The notes: a model not told the origin generated them from the sequence alone. 64,000 nt of DNA from Limonium bicolor (GCA_023374045.1 CM041777.1:88406300-88470299); one strand, 5' to 3'; shown: positions 20,553-32,406, counted from the first letter of the stretch. Numbers and translations: made by a program.

Positions 20553-23500
20553 TTAGCCATTAGAAGAGTGAATGTACAATTTGTCGAGCTCCAAACAACC
20601 TATACACTCAACTGGGGGGGCAACAAGACTCTTAAACCCCCTAGAACATGACAAAGCTACCTTGGCCAAACAGTCAGCCAAACCATTACATGATCTACTG
20701 ATTTTAGTGAAAGAACAACTATCAAAGCTTAAAGAAAGTTTAACACATTCTTTAACAAGAAATTCATTAGGCAGATCTTCATGGGACTTCCGCTGGATCT
20801 GATCAAAGACTACTTGTGAATCGGTTTCAGCTATAATATTACGCAGACCTTTATCCTTAGCCAGATGGAGACCATCTAACACACCCTAGTTCTCAGCTTC
20901 ATGGATATTGGACAGGCCCATTTGATGGGTAAAACCACAGACCCAGTTCCCATGATGGTCACGAATGACTCCAGCAGCTGCCACACTTCCGTCTGCCCTC
21001 ATGGCTGCATCAGAGTTGAGTTTGAAGTAGCCTTCTGGAGGCGGTTGCCATTTTCCAGGAGCCCTTTGACTAGTTCGAGATACATTAAGTGCCCCAGATT
21101 TATTGGAGAAGGTCGTGAACTCTATAATCTTCCTTCTGATGGCACTGAAGTCCATCTTCTCTGCACCAGGAATGTCATTGTGGAATTTGAAGTTCCTCCA
21201 CCACCAGAGAGAATGGCATATTATAGCAAAAGTTTGATTCCAATCTGCACCCACCACACCAGTAGACCACTTCATCCTGGATAGATTTCTAGCCATCCAA
21301 TCTCTAACCTCAAGCCCTGGCTGAAAAAAGTCCGGGCAATGATTCAGATCGAGCTTATTCCAGACGTCTCTACTCACCAAACAGTCCCTCATCACATGCA
21401 TAACATCCTCCTTGGAACCGCAGGTAGAGCAAGACTCATCCGGGTGTAGGCCTCTGGAATGCAGAAGAGCTTTGGTCTTTAGTTTTTGATGGGCAAGAAA
21501 CCAGAGAAACGTTTTCACCTTCTCAGGAATCTTCAACCTCCAGATAAGATTCCAAAAATTATCCTTGATACCTGTAGTAAAAAACTTCTCATATACAGAA
21601 GAAACTGTGAGATTACCCGAATGATGAAAAGCCCAGAAAATATTATCACTAGCTTCCTCATTAAAGATGGCCTTACTTGCCAAAGAATTTAGGATAACAG
21701 AAGGAAGACAATTAGATAAAAACTCCCAATTCCAACCATTACCTGCCTGCCAAAGTTGATCAACTGTCACATTCATATCAGTAATACCAGATTGGGAAAC
21801 ATAAGAACAACAAGGGTTTATCAACTAACCATTTGTCTTGCCAGAAATTTATAAGCTTACCGTTACCAAGTTTCCATTTGGATCCTTCAGCTATTAGTTC
21901 ACGACTACCAACTATGCTTTTCCAAACAGGAGAAGCTCCCTGACGTTCTGGGTTCTTATTTTTTCCAGAAGGACTTTAGCCCAGAGCTTATCTTGATGTT
22001 TGAGAAGTCTCCAGCTGAGCTTAGCTAAGCATGCCCGGTTCATGACTGAGGATTTTCTAAGACCAAGGCCACCCTCCCATTTGGGTTTACATATAGTCTC
22101 CCAAGCCACTGTATGTAGTTTCTGATCCGTCTCCTTATGACCCCACAGGAAGCATCTGCTCATCCTGTCCAACTTGTTACAAACAGAAATAGGCAGGGAT
22201 TGAGACATCATATTAAAAATTGGTACAGAGTTAAGCACCGATTTAACAAGGGTCAACCTTCCAGCAAAAGATAAGGATTTCTCTTTCCAGCCACTAATCC
22301 TATACTGAACCTTGTCAATCAATTCCCTAAAATGTTTACCCTGGGTTCTACCACGGCAGATGTTAATACCTAGATACTTACCTAGATTATCAAAAATAGG
22401 GATCCCAATGTTCCTGCTAAGACTGATTCTCTATTTAGGGCTTATGTTCTTAGAAAACATAATACGTGATTTATCAAGGCTAACCTTACCACCTGACATC
22501 TTACAAAACCCTAACAGAGCAGTCATCATGTTAGAGAGATTATCCTTAGAGGCAGAACCTAATAAGATCAGGTCATCAGCAAAGAAAAGATGGGACAACT
22601 TGGGGCCACTTCTGCTGAGTCTAATCGCATCCCATCTACCCTCTTGAGTAAAAATATCAATCATATGAGATAATCTTTCCATGCAGAGGACAAAAATATA
22701 CGGGGACAGAGGGTCACCTTGCCTAATACCCCTAGAAGGGGAGAATTGGGTAGATTCACTACCATTCCATAAAACTTTCATTGAGACAGATTCTACACAA
22801 GACATCACAAGCTCAACAAAACTGGGAGGGAGATTTAGGCAGTTTAGGGTGTCACGAATAAACCTCCAAGAAATCCTATCATAGGCTTTCTCCAAATCAA
22901 TCTTAATGACTGCCCAACCATCCTTACTCTTCACTCTATTTATTGAATGAAAAATTTCTTGCATGATAATATGATTATCCTGAATGCTTCTGCCAGGAAC
23001 AAAACTGGTTTGAGTGGGAGAAATAACCTAGGAAGAAAGACCTTAATTCTGTTAGCAAGAATTTTGGATAGGATTTTGTAAGTAACATTGCAAAGGGCAA
23101 TAGGTCTGAAATCCTTCATCCGTTCAGGTATCGGTATTTTAGGAATCAAACAGAGGAATGTAGAGTTAATACTAGGGTCAACTTTATGAGAACTAAAGGA
23201 GTGAACAATAAGATCATAAACATCTTGCTTAAGAGTCTCCCAGTGGTTTTTAAAGAACCACACATGGAACCCATCAGGGCCAGGGGCCTTATAACTATTC
23301 ATGCTCAGGATAATGTTGTCAATCTCCTCATGGGAAGGTAACTTGCTGCATAAATCCATAGTATCATCAGATAAAGTGGGAAAATTATGGCGGACAGTAA
23401 GGTATCTATCAGAAACTTCTTGTTCAAAGGTTCTTATAATACTCAACAGCTAGTCCCATAAGATTCTCCTCACCCTCAATATTGTTACCCTCATCATCCT

Positions 23501-24614
23501 AAGAGAGGTAACTTTCATTTTGGCTCTCTTAATTAGCACCCTCCTGTGGAAATAATTAGTTTCCTATCTCCAAATTGGATCCAGTCAACTCTTGCTTTCT
23601 GGAACCAGAGGATTTCCTCTCTACAGAGAATAGATTCCAACTCCTTTGATAGAGTAGATTCTAGATTCCTAAGGAAGTAGGATTGGCCTTTCTCCAAAGC
23701 TCTCTGGATACCCTCAAGTCTACGAAGAATTCTCCTTTTCTGATTGAAAACATTACCAAACACAGATTTATTCCAAGAAGAGAGGGCACCAGACAAGGAG
23801 CACAATTTATTAACTAGTGAACCGTTAGTCATCCAATTACTAGAAAAGAAATGGGAATAATCTGGTGAGTAGCCCAAGCAACCTGGAACCTAAAAGGTTT
23901 GGAGGTAGAGGTAGAAGGAGACTTCTGAAACAAGTGGGATAAAATAGGGGAATGATCAGATCCTATCCTGGGGAGAATATAATACCAGCTATCAGGGAAA
24001 TGGTCAAACCAGTCATGAGAGACCAAGGTCCTATCTAGCTTAACAAAAATTGATTTATTAGTCCATGAGAAAGAATTACCTTTACTAGGCAGGTCAATCA
24101 GGCCCTTAGAACTAACCCAGGCTGCAAAAGCCTTACTACCCCTGTTCAAAGTCCTAATACCACCTTTCTTTTCATTGATAGAAATAATAGAATTAAAATC
24201 ACCTGTCAAACACCACAGATCCGAGAAGTTTCTCCTCAGGATGTCCAAATCAGACCATAACGCTACTCTACTAGAGTCATCTGGGCTAGCATACACAAAA
24301 GAGCAACAGAAAGCAAACTGAGTGCATGAGATGCGCGTATGAATGAACTAAGAGGCAGAGTTAATAACAGTAACAGAAATAGAATCATCCCAGAATAACC
24401 ATAGCCCACCACTGAAACCCCTAGCATCAACACAAAAATGATTTGGAAACCCAATCTTAGAACAGACAGAGACAGCTCTATCTCCACTAATCCTAGGTTC
24501 ACAGACAAAAACAATGTTAGGGTGATGCAGATTAATCAGATTCTTAATGTTGGGGAGAAAACTAGGTTTTGCAGCCCCACATACATTCCAAGATAACAAT
24601 TTAAGATTAGCCAT
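20553..24614 (-). pseudogene. LINE ORF2: endonuclease, RT, zf-RVT, RNase H, frame-broken
   Basis: The Met at 24614 gives MANLKLLSWNVCGA, the start of an APE-type endonuclease. Its later motifs (LTGDFNSIISINEKKGG, GSDHSPIL) lie in a shifted frame at 24296-23829. RT follows: FRPIALCNVTYKILSKILANR, then IDLEKAYDRISW, RGIRQGDPLSPYIF and FFADDLILLG (the FADD box). zf-RVT has WRLKIPEKVKTFLWFLAH and CSTCGSKEDVMHVMRDC. RNase H shows LNSDAA, HEAEN, AETDSQ and LADCLAK, with TAG in place of a Trp codon at 20887. Several shifts, for example near 24330, 23860, 23450, 22960 and 22430, prevent one continuous protein. Confidence 0.88.
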
Positions 24615-24788
24615 CATAAAATATTTAATCTCAGAAAAGTCAAATAGCTGCAGGATCCAGAGGATCTTTATCCTCAGGAACAGAACTTGGAATTCCCATT
24701 TGAAACTCTGCATTAGACATATTAGCTTTATTAGTAACATCGACTGACATAGGACTACTCTCAAGTTGACCAGACTTACCCTGGGCTC

Positions 24789-26228
24789 CTAGAGCAGGGG
24801 GCTCACCACATTACCATTCCGGTTTCCCTCAGGATTAGAGAGGAGAGGAGGGATAGGAGACTTACAGAGATCTTCTGGAGAAGGGATCTGCTTCCCAATT
24901 AGGTTCTCTGGAGTCTCGGGAACACTCTCAATTTCAGGGGAGCGATTACCCATCATCCCAGCTTCAAACGACTTGTCATTGCTAGAAGGGTTTGAAATAT
25001 CTTCCTCCTCCTCAGCCAAAGCATCAAAACTGTTGATAAGCAGACCCTTCCCCTTGCTCTGACTAGGAATAGATTTATTCTTGATTACTGGGCCAACAGA
25101 TTTACCACCCAGATTCTTCTTGCCTTTGGACGGATCACTAGTATTCTTCTTCTCAACCTTATTAGCCCCTCTTCTCGTTCTGGTCGCCTTCATCCAAGGA
25201 CCGAAAGGGTCTGTTTCCAGCAACTCTAACTCCTTCTCCTCTTTAAATTCAGGATTCTGAACAACCTTAAACCCTTCATCCACAGGACTAATATCAGATT
25301 GATTGGAAGGGCATGCGGACAACTGATGGCCAAATCTTCCACATTGAAAACAAAGGCTGTGCAAACCTTCATAGACAACTCTATGAATCCTATTCTTGAA
25401 TCTGAACTTACCAACAAGGGGTTTAGTTAAATCCAATCTGATGCAAACCCTACCGAAAACGATACTACCAAACTTAGATCTGACAAGCTTAATCTTCTGA
25501 ACTCTCCCCATTTTACTTCCTATATGCGACAGAATACTCTCCTCAAGATAAACATGCCGTAAATCCGGGAAGTTGACCCAAACACACAAGTCCTTCAAAG
25601 TTTCAGATTCAGTATCAAACTCTTTCGAGAACTTCCTAATTGTGAGATAATGGTCCGCTATGATCCATGGACCCTCACTCATGACATACTCCTTATCATC
25701 TTTGCATTCGAATTTAACAACGTAGTAGCCATTCCCCAGACCATCAAGTTCAAATTTCTTGGTTAAATGCCACCTTTGGGTGAGCCTTTCGAACATAATT
25801 TGGATTGGAAAGTTCTTACCAAGCAGTTTGATGATAATAGCATTCCTCCACTCCTTACTGATCTCACGCTCCATTTCTTTAGTGAGAAAGATGGATGGAC
25901 ACAGCGGGTCATCATCCTCTTGATTTGCCTCATCAACCATATCCTCATCCTCCGACCAATCTTCCTCCGGCTCTATCACCATCTCTTGGTTATTAGACGA
26001 ACCCAGGGCATCTTTAAAGGAACGGACACCCGCTCCTCCAGCTTCCTCACTTCGACATCCGGTAAACATGGGTGAAGGTGGCAAATCTTGAATCTCTTTG
26101 GAATCAGATCGAAGGCGCTTCCTTCGACTTACAATAGTACGCTCCCCAACCGGAGCGGCAGCTTGGAAACTAAAGGAGGGTCTTGGATCTACCATCTTAT
26201 CTTGCGAACTCGCCATAGGAAGCTTCAA
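24789..26228 (-). CDS. LINE ORF1 protein, DUF4283 and CCHC zinc knuckle
   Basis: The 479-aa open frame is intact. The first Met gives MKLPMASS; the second Met, four codons on, has the more usual MASSQD start. Residues about 125-265 show the DUF4283 pattern (PWIIADHYLTIRKF, then CVWVNFPDL). A zinc knuckle CFQCGRFGHQLSAC (CX2CX4HX4C) lies at about 293-306. The N-terminus is acidic and the C-terminus charged and low-complexity. The protein would bind LINE RNA and form the ribonucleoprotein used in retrotransposition. It is the only intact long retroelement frame in the window. Confidence 0.9.
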   Translation of the reverse strand: MKLPMASSQDKMVDPRPSFSFQAAAPVGERTIVSRRKRLRSDSKEIQDLPPSPMFTGCRSEEAGGAGVRSFKDALGSSNNQEMVIEPEEDWSEDEDMVDEANQEDDDPLCPSIFLTKEMEREISKEWRNAIIIKLLGKNFPIQIMFERLTQRWHLTKKFELDGLGNGYYVVKFECKDDKEYVMSEGPWIIADHYLTIRKFSKEFDTESETLKDLCVWVNFPDLRHVYLEESILSHIGSKMGRVQKIKLVRSKFGSIVFGRVCIRLDLTKPLVGKFRFKNRIHRVVYEGLHSLCFQCGRFGHQLSACPSNQSDISPVDEGFKVVQNPEFKEEKELELLETDPFGPWMKATRTRRGANKVEKKNTSDPSKGKKNLGGKSVGPVIKNKSIPSQSKGKGLLINSFDALAEEEEDISNPSSNDKSFEAGMMGNRSPEIESVPETPENLIGKQIPSPEDLCKSPIPPLLSNPEGNRNGNVVSPLL

Positions 26229-26740
26229 CTAGCAAGGACCGCGACACAGCCAGAAATCAGGGGATCAGCGAGCGAGTCTTCGAGAAGAAGAAACACCCAA
26301 CAGAAAATGAAGTAGAACACTTTTTTTTCTCCCTTAATTTGTGCACAAACTAAACATATAAATTAAAACCATAATTGAGGTACAAGTAGAAGAAAGGCCC
26401 CTTTTCCTCCGTATCTTCCCTTTCCCACGCTGAACTTCACCGAAGATGGACACGTCTGTGTCCATGTGATGATTTAAATCGCAAATAACCTCGTACAATC
26501 TTCGGCCCCTTGTGCGGGTAATATGTCGGCCCATCATGGCAACGTTTTCCTTGTTCTACCATTTGGTTATCAATTTCTGCTTATCAGATTTGCATCGAAA
26601 TATCTGCCTCTCAGATTTACATGCCGTCCAAATTCCAAAAGAAAAACAGATCCCTTTAACACCTGTCAATATCTCACTGTGATTTTCCCACCTTAACGTC
26701 TGTCTACATTCATTGTCTTGTCTGCACGGTGGTGGAGACT

Positions 26741-26747
26741 TATAAAA
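26741..26747 (+). promoter_or_regulatory. TATA box of the glycosyltransferase gene
   Basis: TATAAAA lies about 105 bp upstream of the ATG at 26846, a usual plant spacing for a short 5' leader. It lies between the LINE 5' end and the gene, so the gene keeps its core promoter. Confidence 0.55.
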
Positions 26748-26845
26748 CCACAGTTAGACACTTTACCCCATTGCAAATCAAAACCCCTTCCCTGGTTTCA
26801 AACATATGTCAGTCAATCTTAGATTAGCAAAAGAGCAAAATCAAG

Positions 26846-28240
26846 ATGTTGAAACTCGGTAAATTAATCAAGGGCATAGTGTTTTCTTCCTCGATCTTGC
26901 TGGTTGCTTTGGTGTCTTGATCTTCTTCTGTGATCTGTCTATCCTTTTCAGTCAACCTCGTCAATCCTACTCGCTATCCAATGCAACCAAACAGATCATT
27001 TCCTTCGCGTCTGCTGCAGTCAGCTTGAGGAATTCCACCCCAAAAGTACAGACTCATTCTGCAGATCAAGCAGTCAGCAGCGCTAACTCCTCCACCGCTT
27101 CTACTCCACGGACACCTACACAACATCCCCCGTTATCACCTCCTCCTTCATCAAAGCTAGAGGGAGGAGAATCCACAACCAAGACTGCATCCTCAGCACG
27201 GAACCCTAATTCAGTACAGCCGTCAACATCACCAAAAGATCAAGATAATCATACGAGCATCAAAAACCAAACCGTGACCACAGCAAAAGCTCCTACACGC
27301 ATTCCAGCTCCAATATTACCACCATCCAACTTCGACCATAAAATCCGAGACTTCATAAAAAACAACTCCTGCAAATCCCACTTCTTCTTCACACGTATCC
27401 TACCAGGACCTTTGTTCAAAAGGCGGGACATGATGGCAGTTGAAAGTCTCTTCAAAACTAACCCAGATACCTGCTTAGTAATCTTATCCGACGTAATGGA
27501 CTCCCAAGCCGGTCAGGAGATCTTAAAACCAATCACCAACAAAGGCTACCGTATCTTAACCATCTCCCCAGATTTCCCTATCCTCTTCAACAACACACCA
27601 GTACTCCACTGGTACGAAGACCTCAAGAAGGGAAAAATCAATCCCGGAAATATACCCATATCACAAAACCTCTCAAACCTATTACGACTCGCAGCCCTGT
27701 ACAAATACGGCGGCGTTTACATCGACACCGATATCATAATCCTTCGTAACTTCTCCGACCTGAGAAACACGGTCGGGATTGAATCCTACGTACCGGAGAC
27801 CGGGAAGATCTATCTGATAAACAACGCGGTCCTTGTCTTCAGCGAGGTCATCCTCTTGTCCGCATGCTCTTGGAGGATTTCGTCGTGAAGTTTGATGGGA
27901 GTATATGGGGTAACCAAGGACCGCATCTTGTCACACGCGTGATAGCTAGGGTAGAGAGTGAGAATGGCGGGATGATGCAGGTTGAAGGGCATAATTTCAC
28001 GGTTTTGTCACCCGTGGCTTTTTATCCGGTACGTTGGCAAAATGCGTCTAAGATTTTCCGTAAGCCTGATGGTCCGGAGGAAATGAAATGGGTGGAACAG
28101 CAACTGCACTGATTAATGAGAAGAGCTACGGGCTTCATCTTTGGAATTCTATCTCCAAAAGTATGAAAATTCAAAATGGGAGTATGATTTCGAGATTGTA
28201 TTCAGTCATTGTATCATTTGCAGAAACTTTCAGGATTTAA
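26846..28240 (+). pseudogene. alpha-1,4-glycosyltransferase family protein (A4GALT-like), single exon, three frame breaks
   Basis: The ATG at 26846 gives MLKLGKLIKG followed by a hydrophobic signal anchor (IVFSSSILLVALV), as in Golgi type II membrane proteins. The frame stops at 26918, but the downstream frame from about 26900 runs through a Ser/Thr/Pro-rich stem, then the catalytic domain: HFFFTRILPG, TCLVILSDVMDS, NLLRLAALYKYGGVYIDTD with the metal-binding DTD at 27724-27732, and LINNAVLVFS. One base is lost near 27833; the Gb3-synthase-like C-terminal part follows (GSIWGNQGPHLVTRVIAR, SPVAFYPVRWQNA). A further shift near 28105 leads to LINEKSYGLHLWNS and the stop at 28238. Such enzymes add sugars in the Golgi; the plant substrate is unknown. 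The breaks may be real or indel errors. Confidence 0.85.
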
Positions 28241-28599
28241 ATTGAGTCAGCCGGTCAGATGGTCAATATTGCATTGACTTATATGTTGATTTGATCAAAG
28301 AGCGTCGAAGGAGATCTCTGTCCCTTCCGGAATAATGCTTATGTCATGACACACGTAAAGTTCAAACACTTCAGCCCAGTATAACAATCTTTAGGTGCCA
28401 TGCGGCTTCGGCTTTTTGGATCAGTCAAACCATTGTTTGACCGCAGCCCAAATCCGCAGCGAGGTCCCATGCAGCTTTGTTTGAGCATTTAACATAAATG
28501 TACCGTAAATGTTAACTTGTCGGTGTTTTGAGAGATTCGAGTCCAATATGGTACGGGTTTTTCCATTTGGCAGTCTAGTCACATTTGATTGGACTGTTT

Positions 28600-29640
28600 T
28601 ACTGATTGAACTGTCTTTTTATTATATTAACTTTAATTATTTGTAATTTTTAAAATATAATTAGTCCAAAATGAAAAAAATTATATCATTATTCATCTAA
28701 ATTCAAGCTCTTCAAAACAAGACCAGACATGGATATGTTTTGACAACTTTTAAATTTTATATTATTTACAAGTATATATCCATATATGTCAATGAGACTT
28801 ATGATTCATAACATCATTTTAGTGTATCATAATATCACTTTTAGTCACTTTCAGTGAATCGTAATATCAAAATTAATGAATCATATCTTCATTTTAGTGT
28901 ATCGTCGCAATCATATAATAATAAAAAAATTTTACACAATAATACAACATAAAATAATATTTGGTATGTATAAAAAATACGCGATTCACCAGGTTTAAAA
29001 TGCATCATACAACAATAATAATACACTACAAAACAATAATGATTTTTATCGGTTCCGAAGTTTGTTATCTAATTCACCACTTATTAGTTAATGACTCATA
29101 ATATCAATTTTAATATGTCATAATATTAAAATTAGTGAATCATATCTTCATTTTAGTGTATCATCGTAAACATATAAAAAATAATAATTTCAAACAAAAT
29201 ACAATACAAAACAATATTTGGTATGTATGAAAAATACATGATTTATCATATAATGTTTCAAATACTCCATACAACAATAATAATACACTACAAAACAATA
29301 ATGATTTTTTATCGGTTCCGAAGTTTGTAATCTAATTCACCACTTATTACTTAATGAATCATAATATAATTTTAATGAATCATAATATCAATTTTAATGA
29401 ATCATAATATCAAAATTAATGAATCATATAATCATTTTAGTGTATTATCATAAATATATGAAAATAATTTTTTCCAAAGTTGTCAAAACATATCCATGTT
29501 TGGTCTTATTTTGAAGAGTTTGAATTTAGGAAAACACTGATATAAATTTTTTTCATTTTGGACTTATATTTTAAAAGTTACAACCATTCAAAGTTTATTA
29601 TTTTGAAAATGTTATACAGATGCATGACACATAAGTGCCA
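28600..29640. mobile_element. foldback element with TIRs over 100 bp, Mutator-like candidate
   Basis: The left arm (about 28620-28760) and right arm (about 29465-29605) are imperfect inverted copies; both hold AGTCCAAAATGAAAAAAATT, CTCTTCAAAA, and CATGGATATGTTTTGACAAC. Between them an AT-rich core is duplicated in tandem. No coding region or 9-bp target duplication could be fixed. Long TIRs without genes suggest a nonautonomous Mutator-type or foldback transposon. Confidence 0.6.
28850..29345. repeat. tandem duplication of about 250-300 bp inside the foldback element
   Basis: Both copies contain CTTCATTTTAGTGTATC, AATATTTGGTATGTAT, CATACAACAATAATAATACA and TATCGGTTCCGAAGTTTG. The landmark TCGGTTCCGAAG lies near 29050 and again near 29310. 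Confidence 0.7.
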
Positions 29641-29772
29641 CATGGCACAGTCCATACAATGATATACGCCGCCCTGCCGCACAATCTAATTTGCCAATGC
29701 CCAGAATTTTACTGGCCACTTGGATGACCATGTTGCCCTCGCTCTCTTCCAAGAACTTACCGAAAATACTTA

Positions 29773-30208
29773 GGGGGCGTTTGTTTCGAGCGGGGGAAAC
29801 GGAATGGAATCAGGAAAGGGAATGGAGAGGAATGGAAAAGAATTCCCTTTGATTTTCCCGGTTGTTTGTTTGAGCTGGGGGGAATTAAATAAATAATCGG
29901 TCAATGGCCGCTGGTCAATGGTCAACAGCTGTCGGCTGCCGGTCAACGGTCACTAATTGCCGGTCAACATTCACCGGTCACCGGTCAATGGTCATTAGTC
30001 ATCGGTCAATGGTCATATGTCACCGGTCAACATGTACTGGGGAAAGGGAATCCCATTCCCTAGTAGAGGGTGGGGAATCAAGATAGAGGGTTTTGGGGTA
30101 ATCCCATTCCCTTTCCCTTTCCTGAAAATAGGAAAAACTGGCAAAACAAACAGCAGGAAAGGGAATCATTCCGATTCCCTTTCCTGATTACCCAAAACAA
30201 ACGCCCCC
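29773..30208. mobile_element. Tourist/PIF-Harbinger MITE (436 bp)
   Basis: The terminal inverted repeat is GGGGGCGTTTGTTT, with perfect 3-bp duplications TTA (29770-29772 and 30209-30211). The arms continue into similar GGAAAGGGAAT purine tracts. The interior (about 29899-30032) is a GGTCAA/GGTCAC-type minisatellite. It is inserted right at the poly(A) end of the old LINE. Confidence 0.92.
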
Positions 30209-30422
30209 TTATCTTCTTCTTTTTTTGAAAAGTGAGAATATATTGATAGTTAACAGTTACATAGTCTAATAGCGTAGTGCGGTATATCAACCGTAGACCA
30301 TTGCTCTATCGTTTGCACCCCATGTACATGGTTAGCCAAGCAATGTGCTGACATATTGTCAGTTCTTGGTATGTAAAACCAAGCTACAAACTACAAAGGT
30401 GCTAAATGTGACATTATACGAT

Positions 30423-31681
30423 TTAGGATATCACAGACAAAGTGGTGAGCGTAGAGTGTGTGCCCGTGTTGAGGTAGTCAACAATTTGTTTACAATCGGT
30501 CAAAAAACGTACAGCTGTTGCTCCTGCATTTTGGGCTACATGCACACCCAACTCTAGTACCATAGCTTCAACTTCATTGGGAGTGTAGCTGCCTTGTTTT
30601 CCTTGATATCCTGTAAAGCTAAATTGCCTATAATGTAGGCCTACATAACCGCAGCCCATATGGTTGTGCTTATTCAAACTACCATCAACATAAAATTCCA
30701 ACCAAGATGGTGATGTTGTTGATGTGTTCCAAGTCTGTAGGTAGATAAGATGAGCCTAGCTAGGCATGATACCAGAAATTGTCCGTATGGCACCACCTCT
30801 GCGCAAAACTGTTAACCTTATCATGAGCAAATCGGCATCGTGCAAACCAAAGACACCATAGGAGCTCAGTAATTTCATCAAAGATGTCGTTGACTCATGG
30901 CAGCAAGCATCCCAAAATCAGTCCACAAATGCTTGATTAGAATGGAGATATGAGGGAATTATGATATTAAGCAGCTGCCAGTATGTTTGTACCGTCGAGC
31001 AATGCAGGAGAGCATGAATCATAGTTTTTGGCGTTCCACAGTTGACACATTCAGCTGCAGCATCAGTATTCTTCATGCGCTTGTTTTACACCACTTTGCA
31101 AGGAAGGGCTGCATGTAGAATCTTCCAAGCAAAGAGCTTCACTCTGGCTAGGTAATGAAGGGACCGCAGGCGCTTGAAGGCCTTGCCAGCAGAGCTGGCT
31201 GAAGTGGAAGCAGACCCTAATGTTGTGTTTTGCTTGTGTTGGAAATCCGCATGATAGGTAGAATTTACAGTAAAATTACCAGATGAAGTGGGGCCCTAGT
31301 ACCAAGTGTCTGCAGAGGAGGTGCTAGCAGCGGCATTTGAAGTATTAGATTCACATTAGATTCAGGAAACCAGGCATTCAATCGACGTGTATCCCAGGAG
31401 CCTGAAGAAGTAATCAAAACTGCTACCTTTGCTGAGTGTTGATAAACTACAGGGAGCTTCCAAAGGAAAGGGCGTCCTCCAAGTTTATTCTTAACCTAGA
31501 TATCAATAATCCTTATACCTGCCCCATTGATTATGTGTTTCCTACCTCCCAACTCAACCAAATACCTGACACTCAACAAAGCCTTCCATAGAGGACTATT
31601 AGTGGCCTTCACAGAAACATACATTAAAGAAGAATCTGTCAAATAACGGGCAGTAAAACCCTAGGATAGCAAGGTGTTTGG
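30423..31681 (-). pseudogene. old LINE zf-RVT and RNase H fragment
   Basis: From 31680 downward several frames give LRYLVELGGRKHIINGAG-like linker, then a zf-RVT region (RVKLFAWKILHAALPCK; CVNCGTPKTMIHALLHC) near 31170-31000, and an RNase H near 30701-30423 (EFYVDGSLNKHN, NEVEAMVLELG, LTDCKQIVDYL). The first Asp, the Glu and the second Asp are all visible. Many stops show it is inactive. Confidence 0.82.
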
Positions 31682-31955
31682 TGATAAGTGTCCAAATGAG
31701 CATGTTATTTAGGTGTATTTCATGTATAATATTAGCACTTTTCTTGCTCATTTCTCCACTTCGGTTAGTTTTCCTCTAGTTTATGTTTTATTGTTTATCT
31801 CACAAATTATTGGTTTAACATGAGGAAAACAAGCCGGGAGTGAAGTAGACAAAGAGACGAACGCGTAGGCGCAGACGGCTCAGGAAACGGAGCCCAAACG
31901 AAGAATCTAGAGCCGGTCAAAGTTTGAAGGAAATAGGTCACGGTCAATGGTTGTA

Positions 31956-32213
31956 ACCGCCCAAGAAGAGGCGGTCAGATACCGCCTACACAACCGCCCA
32001 TAATGGGGCGGTCCTCTCTATGGGCAACCGCCCAAATTGAGGCGGTCAAGACAAGGGCTACCGCACAAATTGAGGCGGTCAAGACAAGGGCTACCGCCCA
32101 TATTGAGGCGGTCAAGACATACTAAACCGCCTAAATTGAGGCGGTCACAAACAAGGGAACCGCCCATTTTGGGGCGGTCAGCACAAAGGAAACCGCCTAT
32201 TAAGAGGCGGTTA
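31956..32213. repeat. array of eight ACCGCC/GGCGGT hairpins in the 5' LTR
   Basis: Eight units of about 20 bases (arm ACCGCC, 8-base loop, arm GGCGGT) are separated by spacers such as CAAGACAAGGGCT. The stems stay constant while loops vary (CAAATTGA, CATATTGA, TATTAAGA and others); unit four has ACCGCA. It lies about 190 bp upstream of the TATA box, so in U3. Confidence 0.92.
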
Positions 32214-32398
32214 AGACCAAAAAAATCAACCGGACTAGTTTTCTTCTTCGCGCAGTCGTCGTCTTCAACTTGATTCCGTTATCTATCTACTCTCGCACCG
32301 CCTACCATAAATCTCTCACGCATCCAGCTCTCTGTCCCCTGCAATCAATGAACTAATATGAGAGCAATCAATGCTCAAATTCGTACGGATCCAACCTC

Positions 32399-32406
32399 TA
32401 TATAAA
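32399..32406 (+). promoter_or_regulatory. TATA box of the Athila-type 5' LTR
   Basis: TATATAAA within CTC-TATATAAA-CCCA. The same box is at 38431-38438 in the 3' LTR and at 50566-50573 and 54676-54683 in the second element. Confidence 0.7.

Larger units (their letters stand above)
20521..26325 (-). mobile_element. L1-type plant LINE, nearly full length
   Basis: Read on the minus strand: a 5' leader from about 26325, ORF1 (26228-24789), ORF2 (24614-20553) and a poly(A) run (T tract at 20521-20528). There are no LTRs. Domain order endonuclease, RT, zf-RVT, RNase H matches plant L1 lineages that carry an RNase H. ORF2 has several frame breaks. A clear target duplication could not be found. The 5' end lies about 520 bp upstream of the glycosyltransferase start codon, in opposite orientation. 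Confidence 0.9.

Noticed and set aside
20521..26325. Target site duplication of the LINE
   Set aside because: Only A-rich similarity is seen between the two ends (GAGAAAAAAAAG-like versus AAAAAAAAGAGAA), too simple to call.
31956..32213. CRISPR-like array of repeats and spacers
   Set aside because: The repeats are short hairpins inside a plant LTR present twice as direct LTR copies; no cas genes and spacer lengths are irregular.
32037..32273. Arg-rich repeat peptide frame in the Athila LTR
   Set aside because: It reads through the hairpin array and recurs in the 3' LTR; it is repeat coding by chance.
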